This document shows positions 8,790 through 20,955 of a stretch of DNA of 64,000 bases, in pieces. Origin of the DNA: Ryuthela nishihirai. Taxonomy: Eukaryota; Arthropoda; Arachnida; Araneae; Heptathelidae. Every line of letters starts with the position of its first letter. Position 1 is the first letter of the stretch. A model generated the notes under the pieces. That model searched no databases, had not been told where the DNA came from, and was given only the letters and a program-made list of their open reading frames with translations. Where the stretch lies: NCBI GenBank assembly GCA_038380435.1, contig JAWZYU010000059.1, positions 496,001 through 560,000 of the forward strand. The letters run 5' to 3'. Made by a program: the position numbers and the translations under genes.

Positions 8790-11700
8790 ATTGTGAAATT
8801 TAGTTCTCCAACTTATCTCTTCTGAGCTACATCTGCTGTATCTCGCCGCCATACATCAATTCTAACAAGGTCCTGTTTGACATTATCTGCCCACCACATC
8901 TTAGGTCTTCCCCTCTTTCAGAAGCCTTTAGGCATACTGTTCATAACCCTATTCCCCAATTTATAATTATGCATACGGGCAACATGTCCAAACCAACGGA
9001 ATCTCTCTCTGCACAATGTGCTGCTCAAAAGAGGTTGCCGACTCCTTTGCCTAACCGCACCATTACTTACACAGTTGAACCGCAAATATCCAAGATACTA
9101 TGTAAAGCATCTAGAATTAAAAGCATAATGTTTTCTGCGATCTTGCTTACAATGGATCCAAGTCACTACCATAACTAACTACAGAGAGAACCAAACTATT
9201 ATACAGTCCATTTTAACTCTTTAGGAGTAATTCGCCTACTTCTCCACACTCTCCACAGATTTTTAAAAATCCCAGCAGCAATCTGTATTCGTCTGTTACT
9301 CTCATGCCGCACATCACCAGTATCTGTGACATAGCTCCCAAGATAATTACACTGAGAAACCTGCTCAAAAGTTGGATTGTATTATTTTACCTCTGAGCGG
9401 CACTTTTTTGCATACCGTGGGCTAAATGGCCAGGTCACATGGACCCCGAAGGCTCAGAGAAGGTTGGGGGAGGGGACCCACTGGAACAGCTGTTGGGAGA
9501 CAGATGGTAGCCTTCCGTCAAGGACATCCAGCGTGTTCTTTAACGTGCACAGGGAATGGCTCTCCCGCACACGGGGCCACGGCTTAACGTCCCATCCGAC
9601 GGACGGCGGCCTTTCCAAGCCCATCGGTGTCCCCTACTGACCGTGGGCAGGGCGGAGAATTTTTGCGGAGATAAATCTCAACGCTGACCCAGTTGGAACT
9701 CGAACCTGGGAACTACAGATTACGCGCCTGGCGCGCTACCGACTGAGCCACCCCCGCCCCTTGCTCAAAAGTGCAACCATTTAGATTAACTGAATCACAG
9801 CCTGCCTGACCAAATTTCATCACTTTAGTTTTTCTCTGTTTATCACCCAACCTACTCTATTTCCAGTCTCATCAACAGCATTAATGAAAGAATTCATTTC
9901 ATCAACATCAATAACCAACAGGGCCAAATAACCTACATAATCTAAATCATGAATTTTCTGATCTCCATACCATTTAAAGCTAAATTCTCTCCCTTCCAGT
10001 GAATTTCGCATAACTTAATCAATAACCAAACTGAACAGGAAAGGAGACGAAATGCATCCCTGACGAATGCCAGAAGCAATGCTGAAACCAATTATTACAA
10101 GTCTTACCAATTCTCACACACGATTCAGTGTTATTATAAAGAGCTTTCATTAAGCTAACTAACTTGTCTGGTATACCATCTGATCTCACAATCAACCACA
10201 AACTCTGACGATTAACAGAATCAAAAGCTTTTTTGAAATCAACAAAGCTAGCAACCAAAGGTTTCTGAACTCAAAATATTTATCCAGAATCTTCCTGATT
10301 GAAAAAATCTGATATACACATCCCCTACCACTTCTGAATCCACACTGCTCATTGCGCAATTATAATCCGTCAACCAGATTCCTAATTCTCTTAAACACAA
10401 TTGTGCAAATAACTTTACCTGGAACAGAGAGTAGGCTGATACCCCTATAGTTATCAGAAGAACCGCGTTCACCTTTTTTTAAAAATAGGGATAATAATAG
10501 CTCTGGTAAAATTCTTTGAAACCATGCCTTTATCATAAAAGATATTCAAACTTTTAGTCATCCATGTGATAACCGAAACATTCCCAGCTCTAAGCATTTC
10601 CGTAGTAATTTCATCTACTCCTGGGGATTTATGAATGATTAAGTTTAGAAATAGCCAAAATAACTTCAGACTGTGTTATAGGGCCAACATTAAAGCCACA
10701 AATGCATCTATCATCATTACAAACAATGGGAAAAACATTGCAAACATTGTTCAGAATATCACTGAAATGCTCAGCCCACCTAGCCATGACAGAATCCTCA
10801 CCTTCTAAAACCTTACCATGTTTATCCTTCAATCCTTGTATACCTGTCAGTTTTCGACCACACAAACATTAACTACCTGGTACATTTCTCTGCTGTTGTG
10901 CTCTCTAACTGCTTCCTTGGTATTGTTAGCCAAACCAGCAAGCCGAAGATTCTTATCAGCAGTTAACTGATCCTTTACACGTTTATCACGCTCTTTGTAA
11001 TGCGTCTAAATCTTAGGACTAGTAGGATATTGATTAAGAACATTCCTACAGTTCTTTGTTTCATAAATAAGCTAAAGTGCCTTATCACTCAACAAGGCAA
11101 TTTGTTGTAATCACTCAACAAGTAAATTTTAAACAAATAATTTTTCCTCCTCTGCTCCTGTTTTTCCTAAAAGTGTACTGTTAGTTTCAAGAAAAGCCTG
11201 TTAAAACGTTCCCATTCTTCATCAACTTCAGTAGTAAGCAAACTACAGCTGTCAAAATCACTAAGTAACCTATCTTTGTATGCTTTAGCTATTACTGGGT
11301 CTTTCAGACCTTCAGTGTTAAAGGTAAATGTTTTAACCTTAGACAACACTTGTTAAGTTGCAAGACACCTTTAACAAGGTAAAATCCAATAATAGCTCCC
11401 TCATATCACCTGGTATTCCTAAAAGAACTATTCCATTTGTTGTTAATATATAATCAATCATATTCAGTCCTTATGCAGTCCATCAGGTGAAACCCATGTT
11501 TACTTAGGTATGTCGCGGTGTTTGTAATAAGTGTTAGTTATTCTGAATCCATTGAATTTACTTACCTGTAGGAGACGTTGCCCATTGCTATTGCAGCTAC
11601 CAATACCAAAAGGGCCTATTACTCCACCCCAAAGGTCAGAGTCAGTACCAACTTTGGCATTGGAGTCACCAAGAACAAAGGTAATATCTCCTTTCTTGAC

Positions 11701-12080
11701 AGAATTCAAAATATCCTGAAGTTTTCCATAAAACCTATCCTTCTCATCCTCATCGGCATCCTCAGTGAGGGCATAACAGCAGATAACATTGAAGTCTTTA
11801 ACTCTTTCTGAAATTCTGCTGTAACCTTTCATTAACGCACTCTTATCCTAGAAGAGCTTCACTAGCGTCTCTGCTGAGATACAAACCCATGCCTTGGAGA
11901 TTCGTTTTATCTTCCCTCCCTGAAAAGAGAAATTTAAGATTATTTTAAGAATCTTGCCTTTATCTATGTATCTGGTCTCTTGCAAGCAGAGAATATCTAA
12001 ATTAATATTTTGTAATTCTTATGTGAGGACATCAAGAGAATAATCTGTTTGCAGAGTCCTCAGATTCTGACTACCTATGG
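8790..12080 (-). pseudogene. Broken LINE polyprotein: endonuclease and reverse transcriptase
   Basis: Reading the minus strand, the endonuclease begins near 12080 with NLRTLQTDYSLDVLT. It continues with FNVICCYALTEDADEDEKDR and GDSNAKVGTDSDLWGG (canonical GDFNAxVG, with F replaced by S) at about 11500-11800. KTFTFNTEGLKDPVIAKAYK lies near 11250-11340. The reverse transcriptase shows FVDFKKAFDSVNRQSLW (motif A aspartate) near 10200-10258 and YVGYLALLV where YADDLALLA is expected, so the catalytic YADD is lost (copy B keeps DYADDLALLA). The C-terminal block RGRPKMWWADNVKQD lies at about 8870-8925. Many stops and frameshifts make this inactive. Confidence 0.85.
9373..9761 (-). mobile_element. 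SINE-A inserted in LINE copy A
   Basis: A full reverse copy with direct repeats tgctcaaaagt at 9362-9372 and 9762-9772. It splits the LINE between its C-terminal block and its reverse transcriptase, so it is younger than the LINE copy. Confidence 0.94.
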
Positions 12081-12955
12081 AGAGAAAATGGTTAGTGGGA
12101 TGTTTAAAGAAATTATGTTTATTGAGAGTGGGAATGCCGACAATATGAAACAGCCCCCTAATCGCAGACATGGGGCAAAGACCAGTTCCCCCACCACTAA
12201 AGGCTGAAGCCATCTACACTGGAAGACTTCCTCCAATGTAGAATTTGACGATGCCAGTAGAAGCAAAGAGTTCGGGTGTCTGCGACGACCTCTGCCCAGG
12301 ATTATCCACCAGCAGATAAAACGCATCCTGTGAATCTATTCACTTGGGGCTATCAACCCACAAATAAACATAAAACACAGCGGAAGATTTTCCCTCCATT
12401 AGAAGACCACCAATGCAGCAAATTCAGGATCCATAATCAAGCTCAGAGCCATATTTCATTCCTGTTAGCGTAAATGGTCAGCACCAGGATCCTGTGTGGC
12501 TTACCACTCCTCAGCAGGTTAGAAAAAAAAAGGAATACTAGCTATAATTGTCCAGATTAATAGGCCACACTGAATGGCAGTCCTCCCTTTCCGTTCACTT
12601 CCACAAGAGAGTATCTCTTTTGAAAGGTACTAATGGCTTGCACCACGAGAAGGCTGGGTCGGACATTAAGTGCTAGACCTGGCCGGTTCTGTGCATCATC
12701 ATAAGGGATTGGTGCATAGCTCTCCTTCCAGTGTCTACCTAGCAACCATTTACAGACTAAACAACTTAACATTGATTAACTATTTAGTAAATGAATGATT
12801 ATAAATAAATAATCAACTTATATTTTTGTTATAATTGTAAACTCTGGAAGTTTGTTTTTAGTTTGAAAATCTATGTATCTAGCAGTGTGATAAAGAGAAC
12901 GTTAATCCACATGCGAGTAAAGCTCTCGTTCAGAATAAGTCTAAAATATATAAAT

Positions 12956-13167
12956 TTCCCCTCAATCAGCTGCTTGACACAGAGGTCTGACATGAGTCTG
13001 TCAGTTTATACCCCATAGTAGAATAAATATTTAATTAAATAATAGTTTCATAGTAGTCTGTAATAATGGCGGTCCCTGAGCAGAAAAACAACACGAACAT
13101 CATGCCTTACCCGGGGTTCGAACCCAGGTCCCTTTGATCAGTAGCCAAATGGGGTAACCATTCGGCA
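12956..13167 (-). mobile_element. SINE-B with internal insertion
   Basis: Starts ccccctcaatcagctgcttg and ends in the head gtagccaaatggggtaacca. The middle carries about 45 bp of extra AT-rich sequence (near 13020-13065) where other copies read directly from catagtagaa to the tgctgagg block. The head has lost gcgcgct. Confidence 0.8.
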
Positions 13168-13291
13168 AAATAAATTTATGAAAGATGCTGATGCTTAAAG
13201 GAAATAAAGGTGATTGATTGATATCATAAAATTGGATAGCAGATCATTATATGCTAATGATCAAGGTTAATGAATAAGCCAACAGTGGTTT

Positions 13292-13654
13292 CGGTTGGGT
13301 TGTTGGGTTGTTTTACCTCTGAGCGGCACTTTTTTGCACACCATGGGCTAAATGGCCAGGTCACATGGACCCCGAAGGCTCAGAGAAGGTTGGGGGAGGG
13401 GACCCACTGGAACAGCTGTTGGGAGACAGATGGTAGCCCCCCGTCAAGACCATCCAGTGTGTTTTTTTAACGTGCACAGGGTATGGCTCTCCCGCACAAA
13501 GGGCCACGGCTTAACGTCCCATCCGACGGACGGCGGCCTTTCCAAGCCCATCGGTGTCCCCTACTGACCGTGGGCAGGGCAGGGAATTTTTGCGGAGATA
13601 AATCTCAACGCTGACCCAGCTGGGACTCGAACCTGGGAATTACAGATTACGAGC
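13292..13654 (-). mobile_element. SINE-A, 5'-truncated within the tRNA head
   Basis: Flanked by 13 bp direct repeats ccaacagtggttt (13279-13291 and 13655-13667). The copy ends in the anticodon region (acagattacgag), so reverse transcription stopped before completing the head. That fits LINE-mediated target-primed insertion. Confidence 0.94.
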
Positions 13655-14161
13655 CCAACAGTGGTTTGGAATAGATAAAATATGTGTATTTATCTGAGGG
13701 AGTCCTGATGCAAAACAAAATGTTCATAATCGTCATTACATTTATTCTGAACATTATGAACTTTTTAGCTGTTTTTTAAAGAATATTAGGCTGTTTAGTC
13801 TATGAAACAGTTTAAAAATACACCCAATTCTGTTTTTATGCGGATTTTTTTGCACGATTTTGATTTCATACGGTTTAGAAAAAATTCCAATTCTCTTTCT
13901 ACACGATTTATTTTGATCTAACAGGTTCAAACTGCGCCTTTTTAAAAACCTCCATTTGAGTTTAATTCTGAAAAAATATTCCTATTCAAGAAAACATTCC
14001 TAGAAATTACATTTATAACAAATATGCTTTTTTAATGGTTACATTTTTCGAAGTAGTTTTAACTTTGAAAATCTCTATTTTATGATTTTCTCTATTTCAT
14101 GAAAAAAATTGTACAAAACCTACTTCATTCCGAATAAAGTGGCAACATTGAGTTCCGAGTT

Positions 14162-14552
14162 CGGGGGCGGGGGCGGCAGTGACTCAGTCGCTAGCGCGCC
14201 AGGTTCGTAATCTGTAGTTCCCAGGTTCGAGTCCCAGCTGGGTCAGCGTTGAGATTCATCTCTGCAAAATTCCCCGCCCTGCCCACGGTCAGTAGGGGAC
14301 ACCGATGGGCTAAGAAAGGCCGCAGTCCGTCGGATGGGACGTTAAGCCGTGGCCCCGTGTGCGGGAGAGCCATACCCTGTGCACGTTAAAGAACACGCTG
14401 GATGGCCTTGACGGGAGGCTATCATCTGTCTCCCAACAGCTGTTCCAGTGGGTCCCCTCCCCCAACCTTCCTGAGCCTTCGGGGTCCATGTGACCTGGCC
14501 ATTTACCCCATAGTGTGCAAAAAAAGTGCCGCTCAGAGGTAAAACAACCCAA
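14162..14552 (+). mobile_element. SINE-A in the Tigger 5' region
   Basis: Full-length copy from cgggggcgggggcggcagtg to gaggtaaaacaaccca. The head has an extra agt after ggc. It lies upstream of the transposase start and does not interrupt it. No clear target duplication seen. Confidence 0.92.
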
Positions 14553-14747
14553 CCCATACGTTAGTCTTGGTCTCTCATTTCGTGTTTAAAGTTAGAAGTG
14601 TTTAGATGTTTAATAGAAGAAAGCGAAAAAATTTTTGTTTTGTCTTCGTAATATAAATTCATTAAATTTTGCTGATAGGTAATTTACAATTTTTCATCAT
14701 CTGATTTATTAACTACAATTCAAATATTTTTCGTAATCCTTACCACA

Positions 14748-16517
14748 ATGTCGGATAATTCAACTATACAAAAGCAGAAAAGGAAAGCTATCTCTTTGGA
14801 TACTAAGATCCAATTTTTAGATCGTCTTGCAACTGGAGAAGGTTCAACATCCATAGGTAAATATTTTGGTTTGAACGAAGCTACCGTAAGAACCTTCAAG
14901 AAAAATGAAGATACTATTAGAAAATCTGTGCTTTCTAGAACAAAATTGAGAGCTAAGTTGTCATCGTACACGAGAGATATTGTAAAAGTGAAGATGGAAA
15001 AGGCACTAATAATGTGGATAGATTACTCGCAAAAAAGAATACATCTAAACGGAAGTACCATTAAACAGATAGCATTACGAATATATAAGCAGATACAAGA
15101 AATGGAACCAACCACATCAGCTCAGTTAAACAAAAATTATGAATTTTTCTGCAAGTACAGGTTGGAATGCGGGATTTCTTCAAAGACACGCGTTTCATAA
15201 TGTAAAGATAAAAGGTGAAGTTTCATCTGCAAATGAGTCGGCTGCTAAAGAATTTTGCCCAAAATTGGCTTAAATCATTGAAGATGGTGGATACACTCCT
15301 GATCAAGTATGGAATGACAGATGAAACTGGTTTTTTTTTTAAGAAAAATGCCGAGTAGAACCTACGTAGGAAAAATAACAAAAAACAGTTGGTGGCTTTA
15401 AAGCAGCTGAAGATCGTGTGACCTTTCTATTTTGCAGCAACGCTTCAGGAGATCGTATGTTAAAACCGCTGCTCATCAATCGATCCCTAAGACCACGGTA
15501 AATGAAAAGTAGATTTGAATAAATTACCAGTGTATTGGATGGCAAACAAAAAGGCCTGGGCTACAAAATAAATTTTTAATGAATGGTTCCATAAATGTTT
15601 TATTCCTGAAGTTAAACGCTATTTGAAGGAAAAAAAATATGGAATTTAAAGTTCTATTAATTATAGACAATGCGACTGGCCATCCTGTTTTGGAACACCC
15701 AAATGTGCAATTTTGTTTCCTGCCGCCTAATACGACATCCTTAATACAACCACTAGACCAGGATACAATTGCCACATTTAAAACTTACTACGCAAAACGA
15801 ACATTCCAATACATTTTTGAAAAACTAGATAAGGATAAAACACTGACAGCTATTGATGTGTGAAAGAAATTTTCTATTTTAGATTGTATCAGACATGCTG
15901 GATGGACGTTATCAGAATTAAAACCATCAACTTTAAACGGATGCTGGAAAGCTATTTGGCCAGAATGTGTAAAAAGCAAAGATCCTGTACCCCCAAATAT
16001 GATTGATTATCCTAATACCATCACTTTAGCACATGCAGTTGGTGGAGAAGGATTCGATGATTTATCGTTTGAAGATATTGATGAATTGCTGGTTGACAAA
16101 GCTCTGAGAGAAGATGAAATAATAGAAGTTGTCCTTGAGACTCCTGATGAAAAAGAAAAAAGTGATGGTGATGTAGAGGTTCCACTCACTGCAGGTTTAA
16201 TTAAAGAAGGGCTTCAAATGGCTAGTAAATTGGAAAGTCATTTTCTTACACATGATCCCATTGTCGAACGAGCTGAGCAGTTTAAACGTTAACTGAAGTC
16301 ATGTATGGCGCGTTATCAAGAATTATACAAAGATCTAGTCAAAGCAAAATCTCAACGATTGATTACAGAGTTCGTTGTCAAAACTAATCAAATTTCAGAA
16401 TCACTGGAAGCAAGTGATAATTTGGTTCTCCATGCCACAAAGTACATTTCACCATTGGAGTATGAACACGACGGCCAAAATGTTTCAAGCGATGAAAGTG
16501 ATTTAATTCCAGTCTAA
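14748..16517 (+). pseudogene. Tigger/pogo transposase, broken
   Basis: The first 150 residues are open (14748-15200). They begin MSDNSTIQKQKRKAISLDTK and contain a pipsqueak-type helix-turn-helix (QFLDRLATGEGSTSIGKYFG), then a CENP-B-like second DNA-binding half with YSQKRIHLNGSTIKQIALRI. The reading then shifts frame several times. QVWN followed by a one-base slip and DETG marks the first catalytic aspartate near 15310-15330. LLIIDNATGHP (15655-15690) holds the second, and the stretch LPPNTTSLIQPLDQ is typical of the family. The acidic C-terminus is open at 15999-16292 and 16305-16517 with a stop between. About six disruptions are visible, so it is inactive. Confidence 0.88.
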
Positions 16518-16818
16518 CGAAAACGTTGTCAGAAAGTGACAACGAATAAAATCTATTTAATATGCATATGTAAGTCATATTTATTTGCAATTTTGTATTC
16601 TTGAATTCGTGACATATTATTTTCTTTGTGAAGGATTATTTACTTGATATATATTTGTATTTAAATGAATAAAATTCAAATAAAGATTTAATTAAAGATT
16701 TTGATATGATTTGTTTGTAAACAACTTATTATTTGTACTAGGTTTTCCCGTCAGGAACCAATCTTCTATTTTTTTCATATGCACTGTATTTTTTTTACAC
16801 TGTTTTTTGGGGATTGTT

Positions 16819-17203
16819 GTTGGGTTGTTTCACCTCTGAGCGGCAATTTTTTGCACACCATGGGCTAAACGGCCAGGTCACATGGACCCCGAAGGTTCAG
16901 AGAAGGTTGGGGGAGGGGACTCACTGGAACAGCTGTTGGGAGACAGATGGTAACCTCCCGTCAAGGCCATCCAGCGTGTTCTTTAACGTGCACAGTGTAT
17001 GGCTCTCCCGCACTCTGGGCCACGGCTTAACGTCCCATCCGACGGACGGCGGCCTTTCCAAACCCATCGGTGTCCCCTACTGACCGTGGGCAGGGCGGGG
17101 AATTTTGCGGAGATAAATCTCAACGCTGACCCAGCTGGGACTTGAACCTGGGAACTACAGATTACGAGCCTGGCGCGCTACTGACTGAGTCATTCCCACC
17201 CCG
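16819..17203 (-). mobile_element. SINE-A in the Tigger 3' region (twin of 17571-17953)
   Basis: Reverse copy with near-identical flanks gttttttgggga and gtttttttggga. It shares several uncommon variants with the inverted copy at 17571-17953: gcggcaattttttg, aaacggccagg, ggttcagagaagg, ggactcactgg, ggtaacctcccg and cactctgggcc. Confidence 0.93.
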
Positions 17204-17254
17204 TTTTTTTGGGAACCTATCTACCGTGTAAAAACAAAATTTGGTGCAGTTTCA

Positions 17255-17570
17255 AGAAAGAAAATATTTCTTGATCGGGGGTTGAAAACGTTTATGATAA
17301 AGAGCATGAAATTATAGATAGATCGTTATATAATTAAAAATGAGACAATAGAGTGAAAAAGAAATGGATGAGACTCGTGCAATCATTGCCATAGTTTACG
17401 GGGATAAAATGTGGAAAAAATCTTTACATATATTGAGAATCAAAATGTGATTTATGTAATAATATATTCCTCTTGTTTCTTTAATTGGAAACGAGATAAT
17501 ATTATGCGAAAAATTCTTTCAGAGAATAAAAATAACAAAAACTAGATGTGCGATGCTGTCAATGAAATGG
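17255..17570. other. AT-rich spacer between the inverted SINE twins
   Basis: No coding signal. It lies between the Tigger right end and the next SINE-A and forms most of the loop of the inverted pair. Confidence 0.55.
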
Positions 17571-17953
17571 GGCGGGGGTGGCTCAGTCGGTAGCGCGCCA
17601 GGCTCGTAAACTGTAGTTCCCAGGTTCGAGTCCCAGCTGGGTCAGCGTTGAGATTTATCTCCGCAAAAATTCTCCGCCCTGCCCACGGTCAGTAGGGGAC
17701 ACCGATGGGCTTGGAAAGGCCGCCGTCCGTCGGATGGGACGTTAAGCCGTGGCCCAGAGTGCGGGAGAGCCATACCCTGTGCACGTTAAAGAACACGCTG
17801 GATGGCCTTGACGGGAGGTTACCATCTGTCTCCCAACAGCTGTTCCAGTGAGTCCCCTCCCCCAACCTTCTCTGAACCTTCGGGGTCCATGTGACCTGGC
17901 CGTTTAGCCCATGGTGTGCAAAAAATTGCCGCTCAGAGGTAAAACAACTCAAC
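17571..17953 (+). mobile_element. SINE-A (inverted twin)
   Basis: Full copy from ggggcgggggtggctcagtc to ggtaaaacaactcaac. Its diagnostic changes match the inverted copy at 16819-17203, so the two are closer to each other than either is to the other SINE-A copies here. Confidence 0.94.
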
Positions 17954-18134
17954 AACTTGCTCACCCAGATAATCTCTTAGAAAGTAATTTTCACAGGTTG
18001 ATCACAGGTCTTCACAGATCTTTCCCTTTGGGGATATCTTCAATGTGTATCTTAAATGTCACCAGCTACTGTTTTCAGGGTTACAAAGAAGTAAAAATTT
18101 CATGCTTACCGTATTGGTGTCGTTCATGAACTGA

Positions 18135-19789
18135 ATTCAGTCATTCAAAGCAACTGAAGCACCATCTGCCAGACCAATTTTCATCATTTTAGTTTTTTCT
18201 CTCTTTATCATAAACCTACTGATTCTCATCAACAACCCTAATGAACGAATTCATCTCATCAACATCAGTAGCCAACAGAGCCAAATCATCTGCATAATCT
18301 AAATCAGAAATTTTGAAATCTCTGGACCATTTAAGACCAAAATTTTTCCCTTGCAAAAAATTTCGCATTACATAATCAATAGCCAAACTAAAGAGAAAAG
18401 GAGACAAAACGCAACCTTGTCTAACTCCACTAGAAATGCTAAACCAATCGCTGCAAGACGTACCAACTCTCGCACACGACTCAGTGTTATTATAGAGAGC
18501 TCTCATTACACTAACTAACTAATTTATCAGGTATTCCATATGATTTACAATCAACCACAAATTATGTCGATCAACAGAGTGAAAAGACCTTTTAGAATCT
18601 ACAAAGCTAGCAACCACAGGTTTCTGAAACTCTAACATTTCCTAAGAATCTGCCTAAGTGAATATATTTGATCAATACATCGCCTACAACTTCTGAATCC
18701 CCACTGTTCATCATGCAGTTGTTCATCAAACAAATTATTAATTCTATTAAGCACAACCATGCAAAAAAAACTTTACCTGGAACAGAAAGTATGTTGATAC
18801 CTCTATAGTTATCACAAGAACTGCGAATACCTTTTTTAAAAATAGGAATAGCAATAACTCAAGTAACATTTGTAGGAACAACACGTTTATCATAAAAATA
18901 TTCAAATTTGCTCTCAGCCATTTGTCAACACAAGTGTTCCCAGCTCTAAGCATATCAGTGGTGATTTCATCGACCCCAAGAGTTTTATTTTAGAGAGAGC
19001 CGAAACAACTTCCGAATGTGATACAAGGCCAACATTAAAGCCATAAAACCATCATTAAATGAATAAACTTCTGCAATCATTAACTGAGGATAGATGGAAT
19101 AATGCATTTATCCTCATTACAAACACTGGAAGTAGAAATAATCACATTGTTTAGAACATCTTTGAAATGCTCAGCTCACCTTGTCGTCAGAGAATCCTCA
19201 TCTTCACCCACTTAACCATGTTTCTCCCTCAGTCCCTGTGTATCAGTGTATGTATCCTGTTTCTTCCCACACAAAACATTAACAATCTGGTATAAGCTCC
19301 TACTATTGTGATGTGTAAGAGCTTCCTATGATTATCAGCCGAGTTATCAAGCCAAAGATTCTTATCAGCTGTTAACTGTTCTTTTACACGTTTATTAAGC
19401 TTGTTATAATGTTGTCTGTTAAGACTAGTAGGATTTTGTTTCATATTAATCCTGCACTTCTTTCTTTCAAAAATAAGTTCCATGTCTTATCACTCAAATA
19501 ATTTTGTTTCCTCTGTTCTCTTTTACCTAAAAGAGTACTGTTAGTTTTAAGAAAATCCTGTTTAAACTGATCCCATTTATTCTAAACTTCAGCAGTAAGC
19601 AAACTACGATTGTCATAATGACCACATAGCTATCATGGTATGCTTTAGCTATAACTGGATCTTTCAGACCTTCAGTGTTAAAGGTAATTTTCTTAACCTT
19701 AGCAAAATATTTCTTAAGCTTCAGTTGCAAGACACTTTTTACCAGGTAATGGTCTGGCCCAATTTTGACTCCTCTATATTTTCTGGTAT
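18135..19789 (-). mobile_element. LINE copy B, 3' portion (interrupted by LTR element)
   Basis: Minus-strand LINE matching copy A. It carries reverse transcriptase blocks RVGTSCSDWF, GVRQGCVLSPFLFSLAIDYV and DLDYADDLALLA (intact YADD) at about 18216-18506. A linker block with KITFNTEGLKDPVIAKAY lies near 19640-19700. The C-terminal block present in copy A at 8790-9200 is missing, so this copy is 3'-truncated or deleted. At 19789 it is cut by the LTR retrotransposon and resumes at 27067. Confidence 0.87.
19786..19789. other. Target-site duplication GTAT (left)
   Basis: GTAT immediately before the 5' LTR recurs at 27067-27070 immediately after the 3' LTR. Removing the LTR element and one GTAT gives ctggtattcctaa, which is what uninterrupted LINE copy A reads at 11410-11422. 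Confidence 0.93.
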
Positions 19790-20741
19790 TGTCGTGCCCT
19801 CAGGAATTGATCCTGCGGACACGACTTGGGCTAAAAGGTCCTTGAATATGTTTTTCTCGAAGTGTGAACAAAGACCTGGTTAGTCATCGCGGTTCCAAGA
19901 ACTTACCAGTTCAACTGGATGACACCAGTGTCCGGCATCGCCCCAGGAGCCAAGAACTTCCGGACCCAGAGTTCGGACCCGCCACCAAAGAGGCCGAATA
20001 GGCGGAGCGATGCCCCCGACGTCCAATGGCAAGCGCCCGCGTCAGCTTACGACGCTGACCACCGCTAGAGGTCGGTGTGGAGAGAAGCGGCAATTTTTTG
20101 AACTGCTCAAGAGTAGAGAAAGGACTTGTCTCCATGTGTTTGGACAGCGAAGACGTCTTTTCTTGGCCGGGAATCGGCAAGGTTTTAATGTACCTAGTTA
20201 GTTAGAACTGTTTTAATTTTTCGTCTAGCTATACCTAGGCGATGGGCCTTCAACGGACAGTGCTGATCTTCGCAACAAAGGCTCCTGCAGCGACCACCTC
20301 ATCCAACAGGTAGGGTCACCCTCATTCATAAATCTGGTATCCTGTCCACAAAGTCTGCTAACCGCCACTGTGTTCTGGGTAATAGCCCCGTACTTGGACT
20401 TTAGAGCTGGTAGCTCAGCCACATGAACAGACTTTCGCCTAAACGGTTTGGCGTCTAATTGTAAAGGCGGTCATCGCCTGAGAACTAGTAAGTTCGGCTG
20501 TATTCCCCGAAGGGAACTCCTGGTCCTGAAGTTTATTTTTCGCAATGTACTATAAATAAATTATGTTTAAATGGTAATATCTGACTACTCCCTGTCTTTT
20601 CCAAGATTGAGTCACGTTTGGGTTATTGCAGAGGTTTCCTTCTCGAAAGTCTGCACAAGTAACAGCACGGCCAAAATAGAACGGGAGGGAGTCAGAAATT
20701 TAATGACGGACCGCCCTCAAAAGAAAGGGGGGTTCACGTCA
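19790..20741 (+). repeat. 5' LTR
   Basis: 952 bp, same length as the 3' LTR. The terminal 40 bp can fold on itself (gtcgtg...cacgac with tcagga/tcctg inside). A TATA/polyadenylation-like tataaataaa lies at 20551-20560. I count two differences from the 3' LTR (ggtaatag versus gggaatag; ctcaaaag versus ctcataag), which implies a very recent insertion. Confidence 0.94.
20551..20560 (+). promoter_or_regulatory. TATA/poly(A)-like site in 5' LTR
   Basis: tataaataaa combines a TATA-like core and an AATAAA signal. It lies at position 762-771 of the LTR, where either a promoter or a 3' end signal could act. The same sequence is at 26876-26885 in the 3' LTR. Which role applies cannot be told from sequence. 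Confidence 0.45.
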
Positions 20742-20955
20742 AATTGGTGCCGTGACCAGGATGTTCGAACCTGAGTTTATTGCGGCTAGAAATAAGGTCA
20801 CGTCAAATTGGTGCCGTGACCACGGATTTTCGAACCTGAGTGTTATTGCGGTTAGAAAGAAAAATACGTCAAATTAGCGCGGTGACCACGGATTAGCTTC
20901 AATTGGTTTCTGTGACCCAAGTATGTTCGAACCTGAGTTTATTGCGGCTAGAAAA
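20742..20955 (+). promoter_or_regulatory. Primer-binding site in a repeated leader
   Basis: Three bases after the LTR comes tggtgccgtgaccaggat (20745-20762), a primer-binding-site form (starts TGG, complement of a tRNA CCA end). The block cacgtcaaattggtgccgtg recurs about 64 bp later (20799 on). A weaker form (acgtcaaattagcgcggtga) follows after another ~66 bp, and a more diverged piece lies at 20896-20955. Each unit also carries ttcgaacctgag and attgcggctagaaa. The repeats include the last bases of the LTR, so they look like duplications made during reverse transcription. The tRNA species is not identified. Confidence 0.75.

Larger units (their letters stand above)
8746..12765 (-). mobile_element. 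LINE copy A (non-LTR retrotransposon), near full length, decayed
   Basis: A reverse-strand element of about 4 kb with a SINE-A inserted at 9373-9761. From its 5' side (high coordinates) it holds a 5' region also present in copy B (frame TFQKRYSLVE), an endonuclease domain, a reverse transcriptase and a C-terminal block. Its 3' end is near 8746, where the sequence reads gttgcttgaggatgatgata on the element strand. One ORF with an AP-type endonuclease then RT resembles RTE-like and related LINE clades; the clade is not settled. Copies B (18135-28530, interrupted) and C (63115 to the end) match it. Confidence 0.85.
13820..17245 (+). mobile_element. Tigger/pogo DNA transposon with two SINE-A insertions
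   Basis: The left end cacccaattctgtttttatg and the right end (reverse complement caccaaattttgtttttaca) form imperfect inverted repeats. A TA lies before the left end; the right flank is CA. Subtracting the SINE-A copies at 14162-14552 and 16819-17203 leaves about 2.6 kb, normal for a Tigger element. The interior carries a pogo-type transposase relic. Confidence 0.8.

Noticed and set aside
19911..20201. Frames in the LTRs (89, 65, 67 residues) repeated identically at 26236-26747
   Set aside because: They duplicate only because the two LTRs are nearly identical; no domain, and LTRs are normally non-coding.
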